From Gammaproteobacteria bacterium (GTDB lineage Bacteria > Pseudomonadota > Gammaproteobacteria > Coxiellales > Coxiellaceae): 64,000 nucleotides of DNA. Position 1 is the first letter of the stretch. Each line of letters begins with the position of its first letter. Position numbers and translations under genes: made by a program. Of this stretch, positions 1 to 8,073 are shown one piece after another. Location of the stretch: positions 121,270-185,269 of the forward strand of contig JAPLRF010000030.1 of NCBI GenBank assembly GCA_026399315.1. Reading direction: 5' to 3'. The notes below the pieces were generated by a model, which saw nothing but the letters and a program-made list of their open reading frames with translations, was not told the origin of the DNA and made no database searches.

Positions 1-317
1 GCCGCTTGAATCACACCTTCATCACAGAGCGATGCAGAACCGATCGCATCTTTTTCATTTGGAATACCGAATAAAATAACAGCTGGGATTTTTAAAGCAA
101 CGACATCAATAATTTCTGCTTCAAGTTGATCAATGCTTAATTGAAAATGGCCTGGCATCGATGAAATTAAATGTCGGATATTCTTTCCTGCCTTAATAAA
201 TAGAGGCAAGACAAGATCAGAAACAGATACGGTATTTTCTTGCAGCATCGCCCGAAGCGCAGGTGACCTACGCAAACGACGAAGCCGAACAACGGGAAAC
301 CCAGGCTTATTTGCCAT
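1..317 (-). CDS. hemB: Delta-aminolevulinic acid dehydratase (porphobilinogen synthase), 5' part
   Basis: Cytosolic enzyme that condenses two 5-aminolevulinate molecules to porphobilinogen in haem synthesis. Only the first 105 or so codons lie in the window; the reading frame runs off the left edge. The translation begins MANKPGFPVVRLRRLR and continues with LVLPLFIKAG, MPGHFQLSID and IPAVILFGIP, the characteristic N-terminal pattern of the HemB TIM barrel. The ATG at 317-315 is preceded on the minus strand by AAGGA about nine bases upstream, a good ribosome binding site. The catalytic lysines and metal cysteines are outside the window, so activity cannot be judged. Identity is seen from the sequence pattern; completeness is not assessable. 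Confidence 0.9.
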   Translation of the reverse strand, partial: MANKPGFPVVRLRRLRRSPALRAMLQENTVSVSDLVLPLFIKAGKNIRHLISSMPGHFQLSIDQLEAEIIDVVALKIPAVILFGIPNEKDAIGSASLCDEGVIQA

Positions 318-335
318 AATGATTTTCCTTGCTGA

Positions 336-373
336 GCGCGAGGGCTTGTGCCCCCGCTTCTGCGCTAATTATT
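336..373. repeat. Small palindromic repeat, GC-rich variant
   Basis: Reads GCGCGAGGGCTTGTGCCCCC then GCTTCTGCGCTA on the plus strand: a short stem (AGGGC/GCCC) followed by the TTCTG-GCTA tail. It differs by only a few bases from the two copies inside nuoG (27043 and 28147). Its terminal CTA supplies the TAG stop codon of the lipoprotein gene at 365-367. It sits between hemB and that gene. Confidence 0.75.
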
Positions 374-841
374 GATTTTCCACGAACCATCGGGTTGACG
401 ACATGCTTTTCCGTAAGCTTTCTGGTCTTTACCCGCCACAGTCACTGTTGTTTGATATTCGCGACAATACTGATGGCTCGGGGAATGATAGTTTTTAATG
501 GGTTTAACAGTGTAAGTAACCGGGGTGCCATTAGGGCCTGCTTTATCGCTAGTCCAGGTCGCTTCTCGATTAACCGGTGTATTGATAATAGCGCTTTGCA
601 TATTGATTTTATCCTGGCGATCCATGTATTGACCTACTTGGTTGCCAATAATGCCGCCCAACAGTGCGCCACCGATGATCCCATAAACATTACCACCCGA
701 TGCGGCACCGCCAATCAAACCGCCGGCAATACCGCCCGCCGCTGTCGACCCCGGAACGTTATTACCCGGTGTACAACCAGCCATATCCAATGCCGTAATC
801 GCAATTACGCCAGCCAAAATATATTTTTTTACATTTTTCAT
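365..841 (-). CDS. Glycine-zipper outer-membrane lipoprotein (17-kDa surface antigen type)
   Basis: Predicted 158-residue lipoprotein. The signal peptide (residues 1-22) ends in a lipobox LDMAGC, so Cys22 or so would be lipidated. Residues about 25-75 form a glycine-zipper two-helix segment rich in GG and GAxxGG pairs, as in SlyB and the Rickettsia 17-kDa antigen. The C-terminal part (REATWTSD to YGKACRQPDGSW) matches the conserved tail of that family, with two cysteines. The role is envelope integrity or surface exposure; no enzymatic function is known. It is transcribed toward hemB, and its TAG stop lies in a palindromic repeat. Family assignment is from pattern recognition; exact function is inference. 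Confidence 0.8.
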   Translation of the reverse strand: MKNVKKYILAGVIAITALDMAGCTPGNNVPGSTAAGGIAGGLIGGAASGGNVYGIIGGALLGGIIGNQVGQYMDRQDKINMQSAIINTPVNREATWTSDKAGPNGTPVTYTVKPIKNYHSPSHQYCREYQTTVTVAGKDQKAYGKACRQPDGSWKINN

Positions 842-941
842 GGTGCTTCTCCAAGCAAGTAGGGTTAATGCATATTACTGTGGTTTTTTAGTGCGCGCAA
901 CACGCTGAGCGTTTATAATTGCTGTACACACAGGAGGTCCT

Positions 942-1415
942 ATGAAAACACTTGAATTACAACTGACGGTATATCAACAGCAGCATAACCACAAGACCAA
1001 TCGCATGTTGAGTTATGTTGGCGTCCCCGCTGTTATTTTTTCATTAATGATGCTATTCAATTGGATCAGTATCGATCTCGCCACCCGATTCCAAATTTCA
1101 TTTTCCAGTATTTTTGTTTGCGGAATATTGGTTTATTATTTTTTATTAAATAGAAAATTGGCTATCGCCGCCGCTATTATTGGCATTCTGCTGACAATCA
1201 TCGCAGCGTGGCTTGCAAGGCCTTTTCCAACAGGTTTCAGTGGCACCTTATTTTTAATTTTATTTGTGGGTGGATGGGCATTACAATTGATTGGCACTTA
1301 TTTTGAAAAATTGCCACCCCTTTCACTCTTGAGCACAACGCAATTATTAATTGGGCCATTGGCTATTTTTATTAAATTGCTGGAAGTATTGGGTTTAAAG
1401 CGTTTTGTAATGTGA
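942..1415 (+). CDS. Mpo1/DUF962-family membrane protein
   Basis: A 157-residue protein with four predicted membrane helices (about residues 25-45, 50-68, 72-90, 98-115), starting MKTLELQLTVYQQQHN after a strong Shine-Dalgarno (CAGGAGGT, six bases before ATG). The N-terminal Y-x(4)-H-x(3)-N-x(4)-Y-V-G-V-P and the later GWALQLIGTYFEKLPPLSLL block match the YGL010w/Mpo1 family, whose yeast member is a dioxygenase in fatty-acid alpha-oxidation. Family members usually have histidine before the VGxP block and in GHxxFEkxxP; here these positions are Ser and Thr. The metal-dependent reaction may therefore be lost or altered. The alignment is from memory, so this substitution is a hypothesis. Confidence 0.65.
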   Translation: MKTLELQLTVYQQQHNHKTNRMLSYVGVPAVIFSLMMLFNWISIDLATRFQISFSSIFVCGILVYYFLLNRKLAIAAAIIGILLTIIAAWLARPFPTGFSGTLFLILFVGGWALQLIGTYFEKLPPLSLLSTTQLLIGPLAIFIKLLEVLGLKRFVM

Positions 1416-1437
1416 TTTTTTAAATTCAACAAAAAAT

Positions 1438-1474
1438 AAAAAATGGTGAGTGGCGCTAAAAATTAGGATTCAGG
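1438..1474. repeat. Direct repeat, left copy, flanking the adenylation-domain gene
   Basis: Contains AAAAAATGGTGA and GCTAAAAATTAG separated by five bases. The same two blocks, separated by six bases, occur at 5423-5459 in the same orientation, just outside the other end of the gene at 1498-5370. Confidence 0.6.
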
Positions 1475-1497
1475 TGGCCCAGCGAGAATTGGCGGCG

Positions 1498-4400
1498 TCA
1501 CCTTTCAATTCTTCGGGCAGAATCTTTGCTGTATTGAGTGATGCTCTCAACTATTTTTTTCGATTTTTCATCATTATCCATTTTTGCTGTGAAGATAGCT
1601 GAATCAGCGCCACATGAAATCAGTGCATTTCGTGCCTGCATTGGAAGATCAGACAAATCATTTGAAAAAAAACCTTGTGAAAATGATGTGCTGCATGCAA
1701 GGTCTACAATTTCTGTGATTTCGTTTACAGACAATGCCGTTTTGTTTTGCCAGCCCGGACAGAATTTAAAAAACGCTTCGATGGCTTTTTTTTCATTTTG
1801 TTTAAATACAATAATATTTTTTATTTCTTCGTAAGGCCCAAGCTCGGCAGGGATATCGTCTTCGTTATTCCATTGCAAAGCTTCAAGTTTTTCTGGAGTT
1901 AAAACAAAGTTAATTATTTCAGGTAAAAGCTTAATATCTATTTCAGATTGACAGAAAGAGTTTAGCATTCTTAAAAAAGCATCGTTATTGTTGATAATTT
2001 CAGATGTATTATTTCTAATTGTATTATATATGGCGAGACGATTTGTTGCTTCTTCTGCTAACGCATAACCAATGAATGCTTTAAATTCTCGAAGATCTTT
2101 TACCTCTAATTGATCTCCGCATATTTCAAGTAAAATATGAAATCGTGATTTATTTTGTAAAAAGCGATTTATTCTCACAATTAACTCAAATTGGGTCCTA
2201 ATAGGGTCGTAACGTATCGTATTGTCGTCATATGATAATAGTGAAAGCTGATTTTTAAATATGATACACGCTTCTCGATATTGTGAATCGCTTAAGCGAG
2301 TAGACATTTCTGCAAAATTGCTGGCATATTTTTCCAAATCGATACGCTTGCTATTTATGATGCACTCTTTAAAAAAATGACTTGTAGCGAGCTGCTGAGA
2401 TTCATCAAGATATCGCAGGAGGTAGCCGAGATCTGTATAATTTTTTATTATGGCAGGCAAGGTATCTTTGAACATATTACACACTTCAACGCACTGGTTT
2501 GGTTTTAAATATTGTAATATTCTTCCTAAATCGGCAGCATTTTCTACTATTATTTGAAATTGTTCTTTTGATTGAGTGTAGAGTTCATCGCGGCGTGTCT
2601 GATCAAGAATTTTCATTTGATTTCCAAAATCAAGCGCTGTTTTAATCATTTGTTTATCATTACTGCTCGTATTGAAATCAATTAATGGCATTAATTCTTC
2701 AACCGATGAAATTGCTTTGCCCGATATATCATGTTCTTTTAGTGCGACGATGAGCGCTGTGTAAAAATCTCCCAATGTATCCAATGTCTGATTCGGTGCG
2801 TAGCCACCAAGAAATGCGGGGATTTTATGTATCATTTCCTTGGGTGATGCAAAATTAAAAATTTCATGTTTCTTCCTATGAAAGTCATTAAATTGATTTG
2901 ATGTTTTTTCGGTTTGTTGCAAGGGTAGAGCCCAATTAAATAAAGAAGGTTCGGTAAATGCATTTGTTAAAAAACTCAGCGCGTCAAAAACACAGTTGCT
3001 AGAATCACCTTTTTCCCTTCGAACTGAAATATCAACACCTATTTTTAATTTCCCAGGCCAACATTCAAGAGTAGTAACCACGTTGTCTATGTAAAAATGG
3101 GCATAGCTGTCTGAAACCCAAACGATCAACTCTTTGGTTTTTTCATCATAATCAACCAAGCATGCGCTAGGATGATTGTTTTTAGAAACTCTAATGCCAA
3201 ATTCAATTGCAGGTACCGTGTATCCAACTCTCGGTATTTTCATTTGAATTTGCCGCCTTATTTTTTCGAGAAAATCATTGTGTGATTCACAAGGTTGCAA
3301 TTGTAATTCAGGAGAACGCTCCATAAAATACAGCATAATACTTTTTATCATTTCATATGAAAATAAAAATTTATTTCCTGAATATGCAGCACATTTAAAA
3401 CCTATTTCCTGTTGATCTACTGGATTATTCAGTCGCATTTGCAGAATGTTAGCAATTTCTCTTAAAGAGACGTTATTAGCTAAATCAGAAAATTGAATGT
3501 AAGTTCTATTTAGAGCACGATTGATCGCGGTGAGAAACATGGCGCGCGTAATACTGGGCATATTCTCGCTTGTTATTTTTTCGTCCCAATTTACTGCTCC
3601 TAGGATTTTTTTTGCTTCAGAAAATACTAAACGTTCAACATCAGAACCTTGGAATTCATAGAATGTCGCAAAATGATCCAGCGCAATTTTTTTAAGCGCT
3701 TGGCGATCAACTTTACCACTGGCTAATTTAGGCAGTTCAATGAGTTCGAAAAAATGACTTGGTTGTAGATGTGTAGCAAAATTGTCTTTAATTGTTTTGT
3801 CTGCAGCACCCAAATGCCAAATTAATTTTAGACCATTCGGTAATTCCTTAATTGCTGTAAAAGCACACAGCATTTTTTGTTGCTCTAACGTTATTGCAAC
3901 CACAACACACGTTTCAACTTGCAGAACCCTACAAAGACTTTTTTCAAGCTCGTTAATATCAACACGTTTACCGGATATTTTTTCTAAATTAGCCAGTCTT
4001 CCTTTGTGAAATAAGGTAAGGCCACTTAATTCAGCAATATCACCTGTGCGATAAAACCACTTTTCACCGTCTTGATAAAAGGCCAAATCAGTGGCTTCTT
4101 GATTATTATAATAGCCAGGTGATACGCCTTCTCCGGAAACGCATAATTCGCCGAGATGAGGTTGTCTTTGATGATCGTCATTGTCATCTAATGGCCTGAT
4201 AAATAGCGATAATGTTGCATCAAAATGTCCGATAGGGATTCCAATGTTGGGCGTAGACAATAGATTTTTTGCCTCCGTCTTTGTTATTTTGTAGCCGCAA
4301 ATCCACGAGCACTCAGATGCACCATAACTGTTATACAGCGCACTATTATCTGGACATGATGCTAAAAAAATATTTAAGTGTTCTTGCTTTACTTCATCTG

Positions 4401-5370
4401 CACCGATAGCAATAACACGTAAATCTGGAAAATTATTTTCATCCTGCTCAGCAAAAATAAATTTAAAAATATCTGGTAGCGCAGAAAATATGGATATTTT
4501 TTGTTTTATTAAAAAATCCCGCGCAAATTGCATGCCATCGTCTGATGTAAATAATGTTTGCATATCAAACAAACTCAACGTTGCTTTGCTTGAAAGTAGC
4601 GCGGCGTAAATGTCAACAATGCCTTGATCGTGACAAAGGGGTGCAAAATTGGAGAAATGTTCTGCTTCATTGTTTTCGACACCAATGATTCGATAATAAC
4701 GCTGCATCTGCTGAAATAGCCCCTGATGCGTTTGTTTTACTGCCTTGGGTGTGCCGGTTGAACCAGAAGTAAGTAGGATATAAGCTAAGGAATTGTCATG
4801 AATTTCACTGGGCAATGGGCCATCGTTCGACGCAGAAGATAACTGTTCGATTGAGAGTGATTTGATGTTCCTCCATTTTTGACCACGAAATTCATCGGCC
4901 TCAAAAAAATTGCAAGTGATAGTAAGTTTAGCGCCGAGTTCTGCAACTTGTTTTTCTATAGCAGAAGGTGGTGATTGATGATCCAATACTGCAAAAAAAC
5001 AGCCCGCGCGAAGCACGGCCAATTGTAGTATGACCAGTCTCAGTTTATCATCCCCTAAAAGACAGATAGGCGCTTCTTTTGTATTTTCAGTTGTTATTGC
5101 GCTAGTAATTTTTTTAGCCAAAACCTCAACTTTATTGAGCAAATCAGCATAGGTGATGCTTTTTTCTTGATAGGTTAGGGCAATTGCTTCGGGACACGAA
5201 CGTGCATTTGCATAAAATCGTTCTAACAGGGTCGACAATACCGAACCAGCCATAACGGGATCTGTTATGGCTGGATCAGGCCGTGTTTCTTCCGAAGCGC
5301 GTTTCAATAATAGGTTCTTTAAAAATTGATATTTTTCAACAACAACTATCGGCTGTTTCCACGCGCCCAT
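1498..5370 (-). CDS. Adenylation/carrier-domain protein with YopJ-like C-terminal module (candidate effector)
   Basis: About 1290 residues from the ATG at 5370, chosen because AAAGGGG lies eight bases upstream; a further in-frame Met at 5403 has no such site. Residues about 40-560 are an AMP-forming adenylation domain: LLTSGSTGTPKAVK near 200, YGASECSW near 347, GELCVSGEG near 407, YRTGD near 440, LPKLASGKVDRQ near 550. A carrier-protein-like stretch follows, with Ser in NMPSITRAM near 605, but it lacks the usual GG before the serine. There is no condensation or thioesterase domain. Further on, His733 (NNHPSACL), Asp754 (VWVSDSY) and Cys793 (SSNCVFDAL) resemble the YopJ acetyltransferase triad in order and spacing. 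The last 450 residues are unrecognised and helical. No biosynthetic neighbours are present. Adenylation domain is certain; the rest is inference. Confidence 0.75.
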   Translation of the reverse strand: MGAWKQPIVVVEKYQFLKNLLLKRASEETRPDPAITDPVMAGSVLSTLLERFYANARSCPEAIALTYQEKSITYADLLNKVEVLAKKITSAITTENTKEAPICLLGDDKLRLVILQLAVLRAGCFFAVLDHQSPPSAIEKQVAELGAKLTITCNFFEADEFRGQKWRNIKSLSIEQLSSASNDGPLPSEIHDNSLAYILLTSGSTGTPKAVKQTHQGLFQQMQRYYRIIGVENNEAEHFSNFAPLCHDQGIVDIYAALLSSKATLSLFDMQTLFTSDDGMQFARDFLIKQKISIFSALPDIFKFIFAEQDENNFPDLRVIAIGADEVKQEHLNIFLASCPDNSALYNSYGASECSWICGYKITKTEAKNLLSTPNIGIPIGHFDATLSLFIRPLDDNDDHQRQPHLGELCVSGEGVSPGYYNNQEATDLAFYQDGEKWFYRTGDIAELSGLTLFHKGRLANLEKISGKRVDINELEKSLCRVLQVETCVVVAITLEQQKMLCAFTAIKELPNGLKLIWHLGAADKTIKDNFATHLQPSHFFELIELPKLASGKVDRQALKKIALDHFATFYEFQGSDVERLVFSEAKKILGAVNWDEKITSENMPSITRAMFLTAINRALNRTYIQFSDLANNVSLREIANILQMRLNNPVDQQEIGFKCAAYSGNKFLFSYEMIKSIMLYFMERSPELQLQPCESHNDFLEKIRRQIQMKIPRVGYTVPAIEFGIRVSKNNHPSACLVDYDEKTKELIVWVSDSYAHFYIDNVVTTLECWPGKLKIGVDISVRREKGDSSNCVFDALSFLTNAFTEPSLFNWALPLQQTEKTSNQFNDFHRKKHEIFNFASPKEMIHKIPAFLGGYAPNQTLDTLGDFYTALIVALKEHDISGKAISSVEELMPLIDFNTSSNDKQMIKTALDFGNQMKILDQTRRDELYTQSKEQFQIIVENAADLGRILQYLKPNQCVEVCNMFKDTLPAIIKNYTDLGYLLRYLDESQQLATSHFFKECIINSKRIDLEKYASNFAEMSTRLSDSQYREACIIFKNQLSLLSYDDNTIRYDPIRTQFELIVRINRFLQNKSRFHILLEICGDQLEVKDLREFKAFIGYALAEEATNRLAIYNTIRNNTSEIINNNDAFLRMLNSFCQSEIDIKLLPEIINFVLTPEKLEALQWNNEDDIPAELGPYEEIKNIIVFKQNEKKAIEAFFKFCPGWQNKTALSVNEITEIVDLACSTSFSQGFFSNDLSDLPMQARNALISCGADSAIFTAKMDNDEKSKKIVESITQYSKDSARRIER

Positions 5371-5422
5371 TTTATTTCCCCTTTGTTTGCGCAATGAGGA
5401 CACTATAGTCTACTCTTGAAGA

Positions 5423-5459
5423 AAAAAATGGTGAATTTGGGCTAAAAATTAGAATAAGG
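5423..5459. repeat. Direct repeat, right copy, plus G9 tract
   Basis: Second copy of the AAAAAATGGTGA/GCTAAAAATTAG repeat found at 1438-1474. It is followed directly by nine guanines (5458-5466). The G tract lies between truB and the adenylation-domain gene, upstream of the latter's start. Confidence 0.6.
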
Positions 5460-5478
5460 GGGGGGGCTACCGCCTAAT

Positions 5479-6372
5479 TTATTTACCAGCAACCAATCGC
5501 CGCGGCACAATTTTTCCATCGGTCGCTACTTCACCGACACCAAAAAACTCGCCATTGGTTTCAATGAAACGCATCCAACCTGATGTTGGCGCGTCTGGCA
5601 TTATCACTGGTTGGCCTTGCTTTAAAGCAAACACAATAGCGGGTGAAACAGTCACCGCAGGCCAGTGATTAACAGACGTATCCATCGGCAACAACAATGT
5701 CTTCACAGAAAAACTACTTTCTTGCATTAATAACGCGACTTGTTCAATCGTCATCATTTGACTTTCTAAGTAGGGCCCGACAGCCAATCGACGTAATTGT
5801 GTAACATGCGCACCACAATTTAATTGCTCACCGACATCATCGACAATCGTTCGAATATACGTGCCCTTGCTGCAATGCACTGTAAACGTCACAAAATTAT
5901 TTTCAATTGAGATTAATTTCAAATCATAAACAGTAATGGGACGACTCGGACGTTCAATAAAAATGCCTTGTCGTGCATATTCATACAACGGTTTTCCATT
6001 GTGCTTTAAAGCTGAAAACATAGAGGGGATTTGATTTATTTTTCCACGAAAAGTATTAAAGGCAATATCAATATCTTCAAAAGAAAATTCAGGGACATCG
6101 CGCGTTGAAATGATTTCGCCTTCTGCGTCACTGGTATTCGTGCGCACACCCAGTTGCATTGTGACTAAATATGTTTTATCTGAATCTAATAAATACTGCG
6201 AAAATTTTGTTGCATCGCCAAAACAAATTGGCAGCATGCCGGTTGCCAATGGATCTAAACTGCCCGTATGCCCTGCTTTTTTCGCATTAAACAAGCGTTT
6301 AACTTTTTGTAATGCGCCGTTGGAAGAGATGCCGATGGGTTTGTCTAATAGAAAAATGCCGTTAAGTCGCAT
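5479..6372 (-). CDS. truB: tRNA pseudouridine(55) synthase
   Basis: Converts U55 to pseudouridine in the T-loop of tRNAs. The 297-residue protein starts MRLNGIFLLDKPIGISSNGALQKVK. The catalytic motif GHTGSLDPLATG near residues 35-46 holds the nucleophilic aspartate; SMFSALKHNGKPLYEYAR (motif with the KxxGxxLYxxAR pattern) and CSKGTYIRT follow in family order. Length is normal, with a short C-terminal PUA-like part. It is the last recognised gene of the rimP-nusA-infB-rbfA-truB block, but here it is separated from rbfA by a plus-strand insertion, so it probably needs its own promoter in the 300-base gap at 6373-6671, where I see no clear hexamers. rpsO, which often follows truB, is absent from this position. 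Confidence 0.95.
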   Translation of the reverse strand: MRLNGIFLLDKPIGISSNGALQKVKRLFNAKKAGHTGSLDPLATGMLPICFGDATKFSQYLLDSDKTYLVTMQLGVRTNTSDAEGEIISTRDVPEFSFEDIDIAFNTFRGKINQIPSMFSALKHNGKPLYEYARQGIFIERPSRPITVYDLKLISIENNFVTFTVHCSKGTYIRTIVDDVGEQLNCGAHVTQLRRLAVGPYLESQMMTIEQVALLMQESSFSVKTLLLPMDTSVNHWPAVTVSPAIVFALKQGQPVIMPDAPTSGWMRFIETNGEFFGVGEVATDGKIVPRRLVAGK

Positions 6373-6671
6373 AGTGAGTATCGATTAAAATTGAAATGGG
6401 AGTGTGAATATACCTAAGGATATGAATTTCCACCAGGAAAATATTAGCAGCATAGTTGCGTCCAGGAGAAATCCGTTCGTGATTTTTTTGATAAAAAATA
6501 AAATTTGAGACAGCACTCTGTTTATGTATCAGTAAAACTGATTGCCAATATAAGTATAATAAATTTCACAGGTGCAGAGCAATTAATGTACCATGCTAAA
6601 AGTCTTCTAGAAGAGATCACACAACAGGGTATGGATTACCACAAACACAGACAATCACTAAGAGGTAATTT

Positions 6672-7568
6672 ATGCGGGCAGATAACATAAGTGCGAAAGC
6701 AATAGCAGCGTTAGAAGAAGGCGCGCCAGAAGCAGCGCAAATGGACATATTTGACTTCTTAAAACATAACATGCTGTCGCATTGCGATATTCAATTAGAA
6801 AGATTGAGGGCTTTAAGAACCCAATTTAAAAATGCATTTGATAAAGCGTTGAAAGATGAACTTCAAAATTGCATTGATAATTATAAGTGTGCTATTGAAG
6901 AAATAGCGGCAAAAAAATTTTCAGGCCCTTGCAAGCTTGGCGTATCAGCCAATACAACAATTGCCGGAAATTTGGTTATGCCATTAGTATTAATTGGTTC
7001 GCTATCAGTCATACCGAATCCAGCAGCGTTTATGGTTCTTTATGCTTGTCCCGAAATATTTGGTATTGGTTACTCGCTCAATGCCACGTCACGCGTATCA
7101 TTCAGAGTATTAATGCCCATCGTTGCAAAAGCAGAAGAAAAAGCAGAAGCATTTTTTGTAAAGGCAAATCACTATGCCACCAAAAATAATAAGACTGATC
7201 TAAAAAATAAATTAGATATTGAACAAGAAAAATTCAAAACAGAAAGCGCGCACTTAAAAACACGAGTGGCTTTTTATGCAATTTGTGCAGCACATTTCAT
7301 CGCAGCCGCTATCATTTTGGCTGCTAGCCACGGCGCTTTGACACCACTCGCAGTTCAAATAGCCATGATGGGCATTAAACATCTTTCTGTCGGACTTGCT
7401 GTTGGCAGCAATATTGTACTGGGCATTGGTTTCTTTGCGAGTGCAAAATCATTGCCGGGTAGACGCGTTACTAAATTACAAACAGAAGACAGAGAAAATT
7501 CAGTAAGTCGTTATCTAGGGCGTCCAAAAACACCTGAAACCGCCCCCCATTTTTTGGACATGGCATAG
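6672..7568 (+). CDS. Hypothetical membrane protein inserted between rbfA and truB (effector-like)
   Basis: A 298-residue protein that I do not recognise. The start MRADNISAKAIAALEEG is supported by AGAGG six bases upstream. Residues 1-85 are hydrophilic and helical; two hydrophobic regions follow, about 95-140 (TTIAGNLVMPLVLIGSL onward) and about 200-260 (VAFYAICAAHFIAAAIILAA onward), each long enough for a helical hairpin, separated by a charged, coiled-coil-like stretch rich in Lys and Glu (150-195). The tail is polar. There is no signal peptide. The gene is on the strand opposite to its neighbours and interrupts a conserved translation operon. The architecture (soluble N-terminus plus paired membrane hairpins) is common among Legionellales membrane-targeted effectors, but that assignment is inference. 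Confidence 0.6.
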   Translation: MRADNISAKAIAALEEGAPEAAQMDIFDFLKHNMLSHCDIQLERLRALRTQFKNAFDKALKDELQNCIDNYKCAIEEIAAKKFSGPCKLGVSANTTIAGNLVMPLVLIGSLSVIPNPAAFMVLYACPEIFGIGYSLNATSRVSFRVLMPIVAKAEEKAEAFFVKANHYATKNNKTDLKNKLDIEQEKFKTESAHLKTRVAFYAICAAHFIAAAIILAASHGALTPLAVQIAMMGIKHLSVGLAVGSNIVLGIGFFASAKSLPGRRVTKLQTEDRENSVSRYLGRPKTPETAPHFLDMA

Positions 7569-7590
7569 GAGCAATAAAAAATAATTTGTG

Positions 7591-7632
7591 CGTTCACACG
7601 CAGGCTACCGCCTGCGTTTCTGAGCTGTTTGG
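7591..7632. repeat. Small palindromic repeat (CACACGCAGG type)
   Basis: CGTTCACACGCAGGC-TACC-GCCTGCGTTTCTGAGCTG, shown here with its loop marked: the arms CGCAGGC and GCCTGCG are a perfect inverted repeat, followed by the TTTCTGAGCT tail. It lies between the inserted membrane-protein gene and rbfA. Confidence 0.75.
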
Positions 7633-7668
7633 TAGTAACAGATCAGGCGAAAGAACCCTTTCCCCCAA

Positions 7669-8010
7669 TCACTCTCGCAATAAATCAGAAATCCGCTCTG
7701 CATTCACCAAAGTAATATCATATCGAAAAAATAATTTTGGCGTATGGCGCAATTCGGTGGAACGCGATAACAACAATCGGAAAAACCCCGTCGCTTTTTG
7801 AAATGCCACTTCTGCTAATTTAATGCTTTCTTCTGTCGGATCTAGCATCGAAAAAAATACAATGGCTTGCTTAAAATCAGGCGATAAATCAACACCTGTT
7901 ATGGTTATTTTTGCTAACCGGGGATCACTGACTTCTTTTAATAAAGCCAACGCGACAATTTGTTGAATTAATTCAGCAGTGCGGTGTGTGCGCTTGGATT
8001 TGCCGGGCAA
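7669..8010 (-). CDS. rbfA: 30S ribosome-binding factor A
   Basis: Cold-shock and 16S rRNA 5' helix maturation factor acting on 30S precursors. The 113-residue product has the family pattern: RTAELIQQIVALALLKEVSDPRL, then VDLSPDFKQAIVFFSM and a C-terminal LRHTPKLFFRYD block. Translation probably starts at a TTG (8010-8008, product MPGKSKRTHRT) with GAGG about eight bases upstream; no in-frame ATG fits. It lies downstream of infB, separated by a palindromic repeat. Normal length. Confidence 0.93.
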   Translation of the reverse strand: MPGKSKRTHRTAELIQQIVALALLKEVSDPRLAKITITGVDLSPDFKQAIVFFSMLDPTEESIKLAEVAFQKATGFFRLLLSRSTELRHTPKLFFRYDITLVNAERISDLLRE

Positions 8011-8038
8011 TGTGCGTACCTCTTATTTTTCGGATGAA

Positions 8039-8073
8039 TCACACGCACCCTACCGGGCGCGTTTCTGTGATGA
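8039..8073. repeat. Small palindromic repeat between infB and rbfA
   Basis: ACACGCACCCTACCGGGCGC followed by GTTTCTGTGATG. It abuts the infB stop codon and could form a short hairpin (CGCCCGGT/ACCCTGCG type) in the infB-rbfA intercistronic mRNA. Confidence 0.65.

Noticed and set aside
1498..5370. Non-ribosomal peptide synthetase cluster
   Set aside because: Only adenylation and carrier-like domains are present, with no condensation, thioesterase or tailoring genes nearby; the C-terminal half is unlike biosynthetic enzymes.
6505..6690. 61-codon plus-strand ORF upstream of the membrane-protein gene
   Set aside because: No ribosome site, no recognisable pattern, and it overlaps the well-supported start at 6672.
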